This document shows, one piece after another, positions 25,484 to 35,028 of a stretch of 45,430 nucleotides of DNA. Each line of letters opens with the position of its first letter. The first letter of the stretch is position 1. The translations under genes were made by a program, and so were the position numbers. Source of the DNA: an uncultured Bacilli bacterium (GTDB taxonomy: Bacteria > Bacillota_I > Bacilli_A > RF39 > UBA660); NCBI GenBank assembly GCA_934102255.1, contig CAKOSN010000013.1:1-45430 (forward strand). Direction: 5' to 3'. Below the pieces are notes generated by a model. That model was not told where the DNA came from. It ran no database searches and was given only the letters and a program-made list of their open reading frames with translations.

Positions 25484-27331
25484 CTAATTCATAATACGTT
25501 TAAACATTCTATTTAAATCATAACTACTAAAATTAATAATTGTTGGTCTACCATGAGCACAGTTATAAGGATTATCACATAATGCTAAATCATCAAGTAG
25601 ATGTTGCATAACTTCTAAAGAAATACTCATATTAGCTTTAATAGACATTTTACAAGCTAACATAGCCGCCGCTCTATCTCTAAATTTCATAACATCAAAA
25701 TTATTACCGCTTTTAATAATCATGTCAATTACACGACGTAAGCCTTCTTCTTCAAAGCCTTCTTTAAACCAAATAGGATGTTCTTTAAAAACAAAAGTAT
25801 TTAAACCAAATTCTTCTAAAATAAAGCCCATACTTTTTAATAAATCTAAATTTTTCTTAACTAAGATAAATTCAGTTGGGGTAAGTTCAATGGGCATTGG
25901 TACTAAAAGTGGCGTTGTAACTATTTTTTCTTCTTGAAAATATTTTAAAACTTTCTCATAGTTAATACGTTCATGAGCTGCATGTTGGTCAATTAAATAA
26001 AGTCCATCATCACCTTGAGCAACTATAAAAGTTAGATTTATCGCCCCGATTGGATGTAAATTCAAAGATTTTATTTTGTTTGGTAAGATTGCTTCTTCAG
26101 TTGTATCAATGACTTTCTTTTCTTCCTTCTCGTAACTTACGGTATCTTCAGCTACACTAAAATTAAACTCTCCTTGTTTAGGCGGCTCTATTTTTTTAGC
26201 TTCATAACTAGTACCAATATTTTCAGTATCACCATTATTCGCCCCACTATTTTCAATATTTATTTTATCTTCAATAATAGAATTAATTTCTTCTTTAGAA
26301 ATAATATCATTAGTAGCTTTTAATCTTTCCATAGCACTAGGAAGTAGTAAATTTTTATATAAAGCATCTTTTATGGTTTTAGTTATTAAATTATAAAGTT
26401 CTTCTTGTTTACTAAATTTAATATCTTGCTTAGTTGGATGAATATTAACATCTATTAAAGTTGGGTCAGTTTCAATATTAATAACAACAATCGGATATTT
26501 ACTATCTGGTTTATAGGTATAGTAAGCATCATTAATAGCTCTATTTAATTCATTATTGCGAATAACACGGCCATTTACTATAGTAGTCATATGATAACGA
26601 TTAGATTTTAAAATCTCTGGTTTACAAATAAACCCTCTAATATCATAGTCATCATTACTATTTTTAATTTCAATTAATTTTGATGACACTTGTAAACCAT
26701 ATATTTCATGAATAGTTTTCTTTAAATTACCAGAACCACCAGTTTTAACCACTGCTCTATCATTATTAGTAAGTGTAAATTTAATTTGCGGATATGATAA
26801 AGCTATTTTTTCTATATAAGAAACACAACTAGCAAGTTCAGTTGGTTCACTTTTTAAATATTTTAAACGAGCTGGCGTATTATAAAACAAATTTTTAATA
26901 CTTATTCTAGTACCTACTCTTTTATCGGCAGCTTCATCAAGCAAAAATTTACCACCTTTAATATGCAAATGGGTACCAATCGTTTTTGCACAAGTAACTA
27001 AATCAACCTCAGAAACCGATGCAATAGACGGTAATGCCTCACCTCTAAAGCCTAAAGTTGAAATAAAAAACAAATCATCTTCGCGAAGTAATTTAGAAGT
27101 AGCATGTCTTTGAAAAGAAAGCACCGCATCATCATGTTCCATACCACATCCATTATCAGTAATAGTTATACCGTTTAACCCACCATTTATTAAATCAATG
27201 GTAATAATAGAGCTTCCAGCATCAATAGCATTTTCTACTAATTCTTTAACAACCGATGAAGAGCGTTCAACAACTTCACCGGCTGCTATCTTATTAGCTA
27301 AATTATCACTCATTACATGAATTTTAGTCAT
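25484..27331 (-). CDS. mutL: DNA mismatch repair protein MutL
   Basis: 615 aa. The N-terminal GHKL ATPase has NKIAAGEVVE, ELVENAIDAGS, DNGCGM and TLGFRGEALPS. A variable linker (about 340-420) is followed by the C-terminal endonuclease domain with DQHAAHERINYE, ACKMSIKA and CAHGRP, so it should be a nicking-type MutL. The frame opens at TTG 27343; ATG 27331 with GGAGG upstream is the real start. It overlaps the yqeH end by 8 bases. No mutS is in the window. Confidence 0.97.
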   Translation of the reverse strand: MTKIHVMSDNLANKIAAGEVVERSSSVVKELVENAIDAGSSIITIDLINGGLNGITITDNGCGMEHDDAVLSFQRHATSKLLREDDLFFISTLGFRGEALPSIASVSEVDLVTCAKTIGTHLHIKGGKFLLDEAADKRVGTRISIKNLFYNTPARLKYLKSEPTELASCVSYIEKIALSYPQIKFTLTNNDRAVVKTGGSGNLKKTIHEIYGLQVSSKLIEIKNSNDDYDIRGFICKPEILKSNRYHMTTIVNGRVIRNNELNRAINDAYYTYKPDSKYPIVVINIETDPTLIDVNIHPTKQDIKFSKQEELYNLITKTIKDALYKNLLLPSAMERLKATNDIISKEEINSIIEDKINIENSGANNGDTENIGTSYEAKKIEPPKQGEFNFSVAEDTVSYEKEEKKVIDTTEEAILPNKIKSLNLHPIGAINLTFIVAQGDDGLYLIDQHAAHERINYEKVLKYFQEEKIVTTPLLVPMPIELTPTEFILVKKNLDLLKSMGFILEEFGLNTFVFKEHPIWFKEGFEEEGLRRVIDMIIKSGNNFDVMKFRDRAAAMLACKMSIKANMSISLEVMQHLLDDLALCDNPYNCAHGRPTIINFSSYDLNRMFKRIMN

Positions 27332-28289
27332 TAGTTCCTCCAATAAGTGAAGGTCTAAATTCTACTAAATCTTCTAAATTCTTACTTATCTTTACATCAC
27401 AAGCTTTTTTTACATTTATAAATCCTAAATCTTTAATAACAATATCAGTATTAGCCATAACATTTACAGAAAAATTAGTCTCATTATCTTTAAAATCTCT
27501 TTTAATCTCAATATTATTATTAAAATAAGTTGTAACACTATTTATCCCAAAATTAGATAGTCTATAAATATTTTCTAAAACCACATTGGTTTCTTCTTTA
27601 GTTTGATAAGTTATTGGTTTAATTCTTTCTTTGTAATCAATTTTTTTATAATACTTTTTATCTGTAATAAAAGGTGTCGTTGTCGTAACAAAACCCGGAG
27701 TATCAGTCAAAACTTTATCATCTATATACATATTAATAAAATCTAAAGTCGTATTAGGAATTCTACTAGTCGTAATTGTGGCTTTATTTAACATAGCATT
27801 AATTAAAGTCGATTTACCGGCATTAGTACATCCTAAAATATAAGCTTTATTTAAATTTAACTCATCCATTATTTTTAATATTTTACTGGTATTTACTTTC
27901 TTTACTGAACTTAATGGATATACTTCTTCTTTAATATTATAAATATTTTTAAACTTATTAATATAATTATTAACACTAATGTTATTAGGCAATAGGTCTA
28001 TTTTAGTTAAAAGTAAACTTTTTCTGGTTTTAATACTTTGGTATATATTTACTGCTTCTTTAGTTATATTCGTAGCATCTATTAAGAAAAAACTATAGTA
28101 GCTATTTTTATTAATGGTAGCAATTATCTTTTCATTATCCTTTTCTGTAATAGTTTCTGTTAAGTCATTATAATTAGTAAGACGAAAACAACGCATACAA
28201 TATTTATTTTCTAATTTAGGTGTATAACCATTTTTCTTTTTATCGGTATTTTGTAAAACAGCTCCGCAGCCAATACATCTTTTAGTCAT
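27324..28289 (-). CDS. yqeH: Ribosome biogenesis GTPase YqeH
   Basis: 321 aa circularly permuted GTPase that helps assemble the 30S subunit. An N-terminal zinc finger (CIGC and CMRC, residues 5-34) comes first. The G4 motif TKIDLL precedes G1 GCTNAGKST and G3 DTPG, the permuted order of this family. About 45 residues shorter than the Bacillus protein, mostly in the C-terminal part. It overlaps yqeG upstream and mutL downstream by 8 bases each. Confidence 0.93.
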   Translation of the reverse strand: MTKRCIGCGAVLQNTDKKKNGYTPKLENKYCMRCFRLTNYNDLTETITEKDNEKIIATINKNSYYSFFLIDATNITKEAVNIYQSIKTRKSLLLTKIDLLPNNISVNNYINKFKNIYNIKEEVYPLSSVKKVNTSKILKIMDELNLNKAYILGCTNAGKSTLINAMLNKATITTSRIPNTTLDFINMYIDDKVLTDTPGFVTTTTPFITDKKYYKKIDYKERIKPITYQTKEETNVVLENIYRLSNFGINSVTTYFNNNIEIKRDFKDNETNFSVNVMANTDIVIKDLGFINVKKACDVKISKNLEDLVEFRPSLIGGTND

Positions 28290-28803
28290 AGTAACTTCCT
28301 TTCGTAAACCTATTTTGACGATTAAAATGTTTTAGTATCATTTTTTCCAAAACTCTATTTAACTTTGTCCATTTAAAATCTTCTTCTTGCATTTTATCTA
28401 AAAATATGGAAGTAAATCCCATTTTATTAGCGCCCCACACATCGGTCATTATCTGGTCCCCAATGCAAGCAATCTCACTCATATCAAAGCCATATTCTTT
28501 TAAAACTTTTTTATAATTTTTCTTAAGTGGCTTCATTGAAAAAGAAAAACATGGAACTTTTAGTTCCTTTTTAAATAGCTCTACCCTTTTTTTTAATGAA
28601 TTACTCATCAAGATAACCGTAAATTTTTTTCTTTTTAAACTGGTAAATAATTCTTTTACTTCTTTACTAGCCTTAGAAGATTTTACTGGTACTAAAGTAT
28701 TATCTAAATCAAAAATCAAACACTTTATACCCTTATCCTTTAATTTTTCATAATCTATTTTAAAAATATTTTCGGCATATATATCTGGATAAAATATATT
28801 CAT
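28282..28803 (-). CDS. yqeG: YqeG family HAD phosphatase
   Basis: 173 aa HAD-IIIA type phosphatase. The catalytic motif DLDNTLVP is at about residue 32, motif II is MSNS, the motif III Lys lies in SMKPLKK, and motif IV is GDQIMTDVWGAN. The physiological substrate in the cell is not established. First gene of the yqeG-yqeH-mutL unit; yqeG-yqeH pairing is widespread in Bacilli. Confidence 0.92.
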   Translation of the reverse strand: MNIFYPDIYAENIFKIDYEKLKDKGIKCLIFDLDNTLVPVKSSKASKEVKELFTSLKRKKFTVILMSNSLKKRVELFKKELKVPCFSFSMKPLKKNYKKVLKEYGFDMSEIACIGDQIMTDVWGANKMGFTSIFLDKMQEEDFKWTKLNRVLEKMILKHFNRQNRFTKGSYYD

Positions 28804-28826
28804 TACAACACTTCTTTTCTTGATTT

Positions 28827-28855
28827 ATTATAGCACAGTAATAACCTTTTTCCAA
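28827..28855 (-). promoter_or_regulatory. Promoter of yqeG-yqeH-mutL
   Basis: Minus strand TTGGAA (28850-28855), 17 bases, TATAAT (28827-28832) with an extended TGC. Confidence 0.75.
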
Positions 28856-28892
28856 AGTAAATAAGGCTAATATTAGTAATTTTTCTAAATTT

Positions 28893-28925
28893 AAAAAAGA
28901 CCTAAAGTTATTTTCTTTAAATCTT
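28893..28925 (-). terminator. Terminator after the VanZ-like gene
   Basis: An 11-bp stem with two wobble pairs (28897-28907 and 28915-28925), then a T6 tract on the minus strand, 43 bases after the VanZ stop. Confidence 0.7.
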
Positions 28926-28967
28926 CGTTTTAATAATTATTTTGATTAGATAACATTACCTTTATAT

Positions 28968-29969
28968 CTATTTTTCTTCATAAATAAAATACTCGCTATC
29001 TAATATTTCTTGTAATCTAAACCTTTTATCAGTAACTTTACCATTTATTATATCTTCTACTTTATATTTAGTTTTAACATTAAATCCTAATACATCTTCA
29101 CTATATTCCAAATATATATCACTAGTATTACTACAAGTATAATAATAATTATAATCAGTATCACTATAAGCTAAGACTTTATCATTTATACAAGGTTTTT
29201 CCATATAATAACTAAGCCCATACCCTGGTACTTTAAACCAATAATCATATACTAAAATATAAATTATAATTAAGAAAATAACAATAGCCAGACCTAAAAC
29301 AAGCCAATCTTTTTTTGTCATTTTTGCATTTTTAAAGTAAAAGATATTATCCATTATTTTACTTACACTGCCCTTATTAAATATAGGATAAAGCAGAATT
29401 GGCCCTAGCGTATTTAAAATAATATCATCTATATCAAATTGGCCAACACTAAATATAAATTGAAACACTTCTAAGAAAAAGGAAGTAAATAAACAAGCTA
29501 AAGCAGTCTTTAAAAAATTATTTTTCTTGATATTTCTAGGATAAAGATAAGCAAGTGGCACTAGTAAAAGTAAGTTCCCTAATATTAAAGTTAAATTATT
29601 ATACTTACCATTTATAATATCTTTTATATCACTAATAGTGCTTTTTAACGGAATAAGATTTATATTATAAAAAGATAAATTATCCAAATTCAAAGACAGA
29701 TGATGTCCTCTAAAAACACTGGTCGATAAGAAAACTAAGATAGTAAAAATAATAAGATAAGTTTTAAGCATTTTAGAAGTACTATCCTTCTTTTTTGTCT
29801 CTTTATAAGTATAATAACTAGTTAAATAAGTCATAATGCCTATTCCCAAAACATTAAATAATAAGAAGTAGATATTACCTTTAATAATTAAAGAAGCAGC
29901 TAAAACATAAACAGCCGTCAAATAAAGCCAATACTTTGTAATATTTTTAAACAATGAACTCTTTTTCAT
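28968..29969 (-). CDS. VanZ-like membrane protein
   Basis: 333 aa. It has about six membrane helices in residues 10-250. The VanZ signature is present: NLIPLKSTISDI, NLLLLVPLAYLYP, and the acidic FQFIFSVGQFDIDDIILNTLG. A C-terminal soluble domain of about 70 residues after the last helix (with CIND and TCSN) is unusual for the family and probably lies outside the cell. VanZ proteins are associated with low-level teicoplanin resistance, but most have no known role. It follows holA by 9 bases. Confidence 0.85.
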   Translation of the reverse strand: MKKSSLFKNITKYWLYLTAVYVLAASLIIKGNIYFLLFNVLGIGIMTYLTSYYTYKETKKKDSTSKMLKTYLIIFTILVFLSTSVFRGHHLSLNLDNLSFYNINLIPLKSTISDIKDIINGKYNNLTLILGNLLLLVPLAYLYPRNIKKNNFLKTALACLFTSFFLEVFQFIFSVGQFDIDDIILNTLGPILLYPIFNKGSVSKIMDNIFYFKNAKMTKKDWLVLGLAIVIFLIIIYILVYDYWFKVPGYGLSYYMEKPCINDKVLAYSDTDYNYYYTCSNTSDIYLEYSEDVLGFNVKTKYKVEDIINGKVTDKRFRLQEILDSEYFIYEEK

Positions 29970-29978
29970 AAAATATCC

Positions 29979-30905
29979 TTAAATATTATGATTTATAAGA
30001 TACATTTCTAAAGCTAAGTACTTATCAATACGTCCTAATTTAATATCTAAATCTATATTAGCTAAATTTACTAACTCTTTTTCTAAAGCTTTTTTACTAT
30101 AGTTAGAGCCATTTTTTAAATATTTATCTTGTTGCCATTTTTGTAAATTTAGAGTCGTCAATATATTATTTTTATTTCTAGAATCGCTTGCAGCTTCTTT
30201 TATTAAAAGCATATTACGATATTCACGAGCTAACATATTAAAAAGAATGAAAGGTTCAATTTTTTGAATTTTAAAGTCTTTAAGAATTTTAAAAGCTTGT
30301 TTATAATTACCGGTGATAACCGCATCAACAAATTTAAACTGATTATCTTCAATCGAAACCGAAGTTAACTCTTTTACATCATCACTTTTAATTTTACAAG
30401 GCTCATCATAATAAAGACAAATTTTATCGACATTATTCATTGCAATATCAAAATTATTTAAAGAAGTATCAATTATATATCTACTATCTTCATAAGAAAT
30501 AGTAAAATTTCTTTTTTTGACTTCTTCCATTATTTTATAAGCAGCATCATTTGCATACATTGGTTTCAAAATAATGGCATGATATTTTTCTTTCATTAGG
30601 CTTACTATTTTTAAACGCTCAGATACTTTTTCACAAACAAATATCAAGGTTGTATTAGGATTAGGATTTTCTAAATATTTTTCTAATTTTTTGGTAGCAG
30701 CTTCGTTCTTTTCTAGAAAAAGGGTAGCATTTTTAACAATAATATTTTTTTTACTTCCAAATAAATCATTATAACTGGCTTCTACTATAATTTCATCCAT
30801 AGTCGTATCTAAATAATCTATTTTTGTATACTCCTCATCCCCAATTATTTTTTTTATTTCTTCATTTATCAAATAATTAGATGTTCCAGCAATTAAATAA
30901 TTCAT
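29979..30905 (-). CDS. holA: DNA polymerase III subunit delta
   Basis: 308 aa clamp-loader subunit. It is divergent but shows the HolA pattern: YLIAGTSNYLINEEIKKI at the N-terminus, KNIIVKNATLF, the TTLIFVCEK strand, and the C-terminal AREYRNMLLIKEA followed by LANIDLDIKLGRID. In Bacillus holA lies directly after comEC; here three genes stand between them. Confidence 0.9.
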   Translation of the reverse strand: MNYLIAGTSNYLINEEIKKIIGDEEYTKIDYLDTTMDEIIVEASYNDLFGSKKNIIVKNATLFLEKNEAATKKLEKYLENPNPNTTLIFVCEKVSERLKIVSLMKEKYHAIILKPMYANDAAYKIMEEVKKRNFTISYEDSRYIIDTSLNNFDIAMNNVDKICLYYDEPCKIKSDDVKELTSVSIEDNQFKFVDAVITGNYKQAFKILKDFKIQKIEPFILFNMLAREYRNMLLIKEAASDSRNKNNILTTLNLQKWQQDKYLKNGSNYSKKALEKELVNLANIDLDIKLGRIDKYLALEMYLINHNI

Positions 30906-30940
30906 ATAAAATTCCTTTCTTTTTTAAGTTTTTAATCTTT

Positions 30941-31600
30941 TTATCTTTGAGGTCTTATCTTTTTTGCCCATTCTTTAGCTTGATTAAATATAGTCTTACT
31001 TATTTTTGTTAGATAATCTGGTTCTTTAACAAAGTGCATAACCTCTTCATGAGAATAATTATTAAGTAAGAAGTTAACAATCGTAAAAGCATAACTATAG
31101 CTACCACTGCCATACCCATTAAAATTCCATTCTAACTTTTCAAAATCACAGGTTTCTAAATCAGCTATTTCATAGTCTTGATGAGCTAAATTAGTAGCTA
31201 AGCCTTCATGCAACCAGACCGTTTTTCTTACCCACATTTTAACTTCATCATTACAGGCATGAACAAATTCATGCATTATCATTTTTAGTATTTCATCTAA
31301 ATTAGTATCTGTATGTGTAGTAAATTTTATTTGATCCTGCAAGTCCATAATTCTAATGGTTTTCGTATCGGCATCAGTATCTCCCCTAACATAATCTTTA
31401 ACACATCCATACTTAGCTAATTCAAACTCTTTAAAAGATTTATAATCAAGAATTTTAACTCGATATTTTTCTTTTAAACCAGATAAACCAAAGAAATCTA
31501 ATATTTCTTTTTCGTTGCTTTTAATATAATTTATTATCTCCTCAAAATAAGTTATATTGATATTACTTTCTACAATTACATTATCTAACTCTTTATACAT
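30941..31600 (-). CDS. Putative zinc metallopeptidase (gluzincin-like)
   Basis: 219 aa with no signal peptide. A zinc site MIMHEFVHAC (HEFVH, near residue 112) is followed about 20 residues on by WLHEGLA, whose Glu is the expected third ligand of a peptidase-MA type fold. No exact family is recognised. Its start overlaps the end of the P-loop kinase gene by 8 bases, so the two are translationally linked. Confidence 0.75.
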   Translation of the reverse strand: MYKELDNVIVESNINITYFEEIINYIKSNEKEILDFFGLSGLKEKYRVKILDYKSFKEFELAKYGCVKDYVRGDTDADTKTIRIMDLQDQIKFTTHTDTNLDEILKMIMHEFVHACNDEVKMWVRKTVWLHEGLATNLAHQDYEIADLETCDFEKLEWNFNGYGSGSYSYAFTIVNFLLNNYSHEEVMHFVKEPDYLTKISKTIFNQAKEWAKKIRPQR

Positions 31601-32192
31601 AGCTTTCTAACTCCTCTATATCTTTTTCAATACGATGATACTCTTTAAAAATACTTTTTCTTCTTTTAATAATATTTTTAAATCGTGATATTCTGCCTAT
31701 TATTGGACCATGTTTTTCGATTTCTAATTTTAAAAAGTAAGAAGTTGGATAATCTCTAAAAACGGCTCTCAAGAAGCATTTTAAAACACCCGTTCTTTTA
31801 ACAATAACAGTACCTTTTAATTTAGTAATTGGCTCAATATCATAGATAACATTGCCTTCAATAATAAGTTTTTTCTTATTCTTTTTAGCAAAATTAATTA
31901 TTTCATCATAACAAATACTAAAATCTTTCCCAGTATAAACTTTACCATATTTTTTAATTAATAATTCTTTTACTTTTGGCAAGAATTCATCTTTGATTTT
32001 ATTATCCGTTGGCATATCAAATAATCTATCGCAATTAATGACAATATAATCAGCATCGCCAATATATTTATTAGCGCTCGTAGTCTTACCCGAACCCTTA
32101 GTACCAATTACATTTATAATATCATCATCAGATAATTTCTTAATATAATCAGGTCTATCTTTTAATAAATATATTTTTTCCTTTTTCTTCAT
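31593..32192 (-). CDS. P-loop ATPase/kinase-like protein
   Basis: 199 aa. Walker A is GTKGSGKTT near residue 30. The IVINCDRLFDMP segment and LIIEGNVIYD strand resemble small-molecule or shikimate-kinase-like proteins. The basic C-terminal half (IIGRISRFKNIIKRRKS) is distinctive. The substrate is unknown. It starts 5 bases after the GNAT gene with a GAGAGGAG site, and overlaps the peptidase gene. Confidence 0.65.
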   Translation of the reverse strand: MKKKEKIYLLKDRPDYIKKLSDDDIINVIGTKGSGKTTSANKYIGDADYIVINCDRLFDMPTDNKIKDEFLPKVKELLIKKYGKVYTGKDFSICYDEIINFAKKNKKKLIIEGNVIYDIEPITKLKGTVIVKRTGVLKCFLRAVFRDYPTSYFLKLEIEKHGPIIGRISRFKNIIKRRKSIFKEYHRIEKDIEELESYV

Positions 32193-32197
32193 TAAAA

Positions 32198-32830
32198 TTA
32201 CTCCTCTCTTGTTAACTTTTTACTATAATTATCCTTCTTTTTTTGTAAATACATATCCCGAGTTAAATAATACTGATAATCACATATGGGTTCGCTTACA
32301 AAGGTATAATCGACCATTTTCGTTTCATTTTCTCTAACAAAGCCAAATTTTTCCATTATTAGCCAAGAGGCTGGATTACAAATAGCGGCACCCGTCTTAA
32401 TTTCTGAAATTTTGCACTCACTAAACATGTAATTCATCATAGCATCAGCAGCTTCCATACCATAACCGTTACCTTTAAACTTTGGATTAATATACCAGCC
32501 AACGCCTCTAATACTAGCATCAGTTATAGTAGCAATCTCATCGTGAGCCTCATGAGACGATACCCTACCAATACACTCACCCGTACTTTTTAGAAAAACA
32601 CTCCATTTAAAAGTAGTAGCATCATTAGCCTGTTTCATTTCTTTAGTATAAAATGCTACTTGCTTTTGCCAATCAAGCAAATTTTTGGCATACTTTTTAG
32701 GAACAGTTAAATAATACCTATTAACTTCTGGTAACATTAATATTTCCCATAGAACCTTTTGTTCAGCCATAGTTTGAGCTTTCAAAATTAATCTTTCAGT
32801 TTCAATCGTCTTCGAACCTAAATACTTCAT
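32198..32830 (-). CDS. GNAT N-acetyltransferase (RimJ/RimL-like)
   Basis: 210 aa. It opens with ETERLILKAQTMAEQ, typical of the RimJ/RimL group, and has the acetyl-CoA loop GWYINPKFKGNGYGMEAADAM and NPASWLIMEKFGF. The acceptor is unknown. An in-frame ATG lies at 32845, but it would sit almost at the transcript start, so ATG 32830 is preferred. First gene of a unit running through the kinase and peptidase, perhaps to holA and VanZ. Confidence 0.85.
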   Translation of the reverse strand: MKYLGSKTIETERLILKAQTMAEQKVLWEILMLPEVNRYYLTVPKKYAKNLLDWQKQVAFYTKEMKQANDATTFKWSVFLKSTGECIGRVSSHEAHDEIATITDASIRGVGWYINPKFKGNGYGMEAADAMMNYMFSECKISEIKTGAAICNPASWLIMEKFGFVRENETKMVDYTFVSEPICDYQYYLTRDMYLQKKKDNYSKKLTREE

Positions 32831-32851
32831 AACTCTCACATCCATAAGATG

Positions 32852-32880
32852 ACTATAGCAGTTAAAGAAACTTTTGTAAA
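32852..32880 (-). promoter_or_regulatory. Promoter of the GNAT-kinase-peptidase-holA unit
   Basis: Minus strand TTTACA (32875-32880), 17 bases, TATAGT (32852-32857). Confidence 0.7.
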
Positions 32881-32928
32881 CTAAAAATCTCGAAAAATAA
32901 AGATATTTACAAAACTTTATATTATTTT

Positions 32929-35028
32929 CTATGGACTATAATTTTTAATAAGTATCTTCTTATTTATAGTAAGTTCTATCGTTCCCATTAAATCAGTTCG
33001 ATAAATAATACTATTTTCTAAATTTTCTAAAGCCTCTTTATTCGGATGTCCATACTTATTCTTTCTGCCAACACTTATAAAGGCATACTTAGGTTTAATA
33101 TAATTAATAAACTCTTTACTACTACTTGTCTTCGAACCATGATGCCCTACTTTTAAAAAATTGATTTTTTCTAATTTATATTTTTTCATAATATTATTTT
33201 CTACCGTCTTTGAAGCATCCCCCATAAATAAAAAAGTATAATCCTGATATTTTAAATATGTAACTAAAGAGTTATCATTTTCATCATCATAATTTATTGT
33301 ATCTAAAAAATACCAAGTACCATATTTACCAACTAAACTACTATCTTTTCCTTTACTATAAGCTATTTTTTTACTAGTAGCCTCACTTATTAAAGCAACT
33401 TCTAACTCATTAAACTCATTATTATTAAAAATAATCTTACCTATTTTAATATTATCTATAAAATAAAAAGCATTCCCAATATGGTCATAATCCCCATGAC
33501 TAATAATTAAATTATCTATTTTCTTAATATTAATACTATGTAAAAACTTAATTATATTTTTAGCTGTATAATAGTTCTTATCCGAAAGTTTACCACCAGT
33601 ATCTATCATTGTAACCTCTTTACTTTTATAATCGATAATAAGACTAGCATCTCCTTGAGATACATCTAAATAATATACTTTTAAGCTATTATCTAAATTA
33701 GACATATAAGGATAAATAACAATAATTAAAATGTTAAATAAATGATAATAAAACTTCTTATACTTCGATAGCAAAAAAACATTTATATAGTAAATAATAA
33801 TTATAATAAGACTCATTTTGGGTAAAATAATATTAATACTTACTTTGGTAAAAATAACCGTTAATAATTCTAATAATTTTATTAAGATGTTTAGTATAGG
33901 TAAAAAATAAGGCCAAATAAAAGTAATAAGACATACTGGATAAAATATAAAACTAATAAAAGGTACAAAGATAATATTAAATAATGGCGTTAGCAAATTA
34001 TAAGAATAATTAAGAGAAATTGTAATTACAAGCGACCAGATAGTAGCAATATAAGTAGTTTTTAAAGATTTTAATAAATAATTTTTTGTTTTATCATCAT
34101 AAAATATAAGCCCAAAAGTACAAAGATTAGAATATAAAAAGCCTGTATCATATAGAAAATAAGGATTAATAAGCAGTAAAAAACTAGTACTTACTAACAT
34201 AATTTCATAAGTTTTAAAATTTATCTTAAATTTATTCTTTAAATGTGCAAAAATTTTTAAGAATATAAACATCGTTAAAGCTCGCATTACACTAGCCGGA
34301 AACCCCAGTAAAGCGGCATACGTTATTAAAAAGGAAATAATAATAAAATTTCTAAGCCCAGATTTTATTTTTAGTTTCTTTAAAACAAGCTCTAAGATAA
34401 AGGTGAATATACTTATATGTAAACCAGATATAGCAAACAAATGAACAACACCGAGATTCTGTAACGAACTATAAGTATCAGCATCAATATTTTTCTTACC
34501 ATAAATAAGCATAGTTAAATAGCCTTTATTATCAGTATCCTCGCATCTTTTATAAACAAAATCTTGTAACTTGTAAAAATAATTATTACTATTTTCCGCA
34601 CTCAAAATTTCTTTAACCGTAAAAAGATAATATATTTTCTGATAATATAAATACTTTTGATAATTAAAAGTATTAGGGATAGTATTGTTTAATGGTTTAT
34701 TTAAATTACCCTTTAATACAACTCTATCCCCTGTTTTAAAATCACTAACCTTAGTTTTTAAGATAGAATCATTATCATTAAGATAAATATTAGCTAGAAC
34801 TTTCTCTTTATTTTCATCTTTATTAGTTAGAACAGTCATACTATATTTAGTATCCGTCATTTTATAATCAATAATAGTTCCCTTTATTACCTTTTCATCA
34901 CCAGCATAAATTGAAGTCTTTATAATATAATTACTTCTGATAAAACTCGTTAAAAAGCTTAAAAGTACTAAAAAGCAAATAAATATTTTAAACGGTAATA
35001 TAGTCTTTAATTTTAGCAAATAAAGCAT
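32929..35028 (-). CDS. comEC: ComEC/Rec2 DNA uptake channel
   Basis: 699 aa. It has an N-terminal OB-like external domain (residues 45-150), a central competence membrane domain with many helices (LGVVHLFAISGLHISI marks its start), and a C-terminal metallo-beta-lactamase domain with SQGDASLIID, DTGG, SHGDYDHIGN and VGHHGSKTSSS. It would carry single-stranded DNA into the cell. It overlaps comEA by 41 bases. ATG 35028 has AGGAG directly adjacent, so TTG 35019, correctly spaced from that site, may be the true start. Confidence 0.95.
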   Translation of the reverse strand: MLYLLKLKTILPFKIFICFLVLLSFLTSFIRSNYIIKTSIYAGDEKVIKGTIIDYKMTDTKYSMTVLTNKDENKEKVLANIYLNDNDSILKTKVSDFKTGDRVVLKGNLNKPLNNTIPNTFNYQKYLYYQKIYYLFTVKEILSAENSNNYFYKLQDFVYKRCEDTDNKGYLTMLIYGKKNIDADTYSSLQNLGVVHLFAISGLHISIFTFILELVLKKLKIKSGLRNFIIISFLITYAALLGFPASVMRALTMFIFLKIFAHLKNKFKINFKTYEIMLVSTSFLLLINPYFLYDTGFLYSNLCTFGLIFYDDKTKNYLLKSLKTTYIATIWSLVITISLNYSYNLLTPLFNIIFVPFISFIFYPVCLITFIWPYFLPILNILIKLLELLTVIFTKVSINIILPKMSLIIIIIYYINVFLLSKYKKFYYHLFNILIIVIYPYMSNLDNSLKVYYLDVSQGDASLIIDYKSKEVTMIDTGGKLSDKNYYTAKNIIKFLHSINIKKIDNLIISHGDYDHIGNAFYFIDNIKIGKIIFNNNEFNELEVALISEATSKKIAYSKGKDSSLVGKYGTWYFLDTINYDDENDNSLVTYLKYQDYTFLFMGDASKTVENNIMKKYKLEKINFLKVGHHGSKTSSSKEFINYIKPKYAFISVGRKNKYGHPNKEALENLENSIIYRTDLMGTIELTINKKILIKNYSP

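Noticed and set aside
32897..32920. Possible terminator after comEC (ATAAAG/CTTTAT)
   Set aside because: Only six pairs, nearly all A-T, with a 12-base loop; too weak to call although a T-rich stretch follows.
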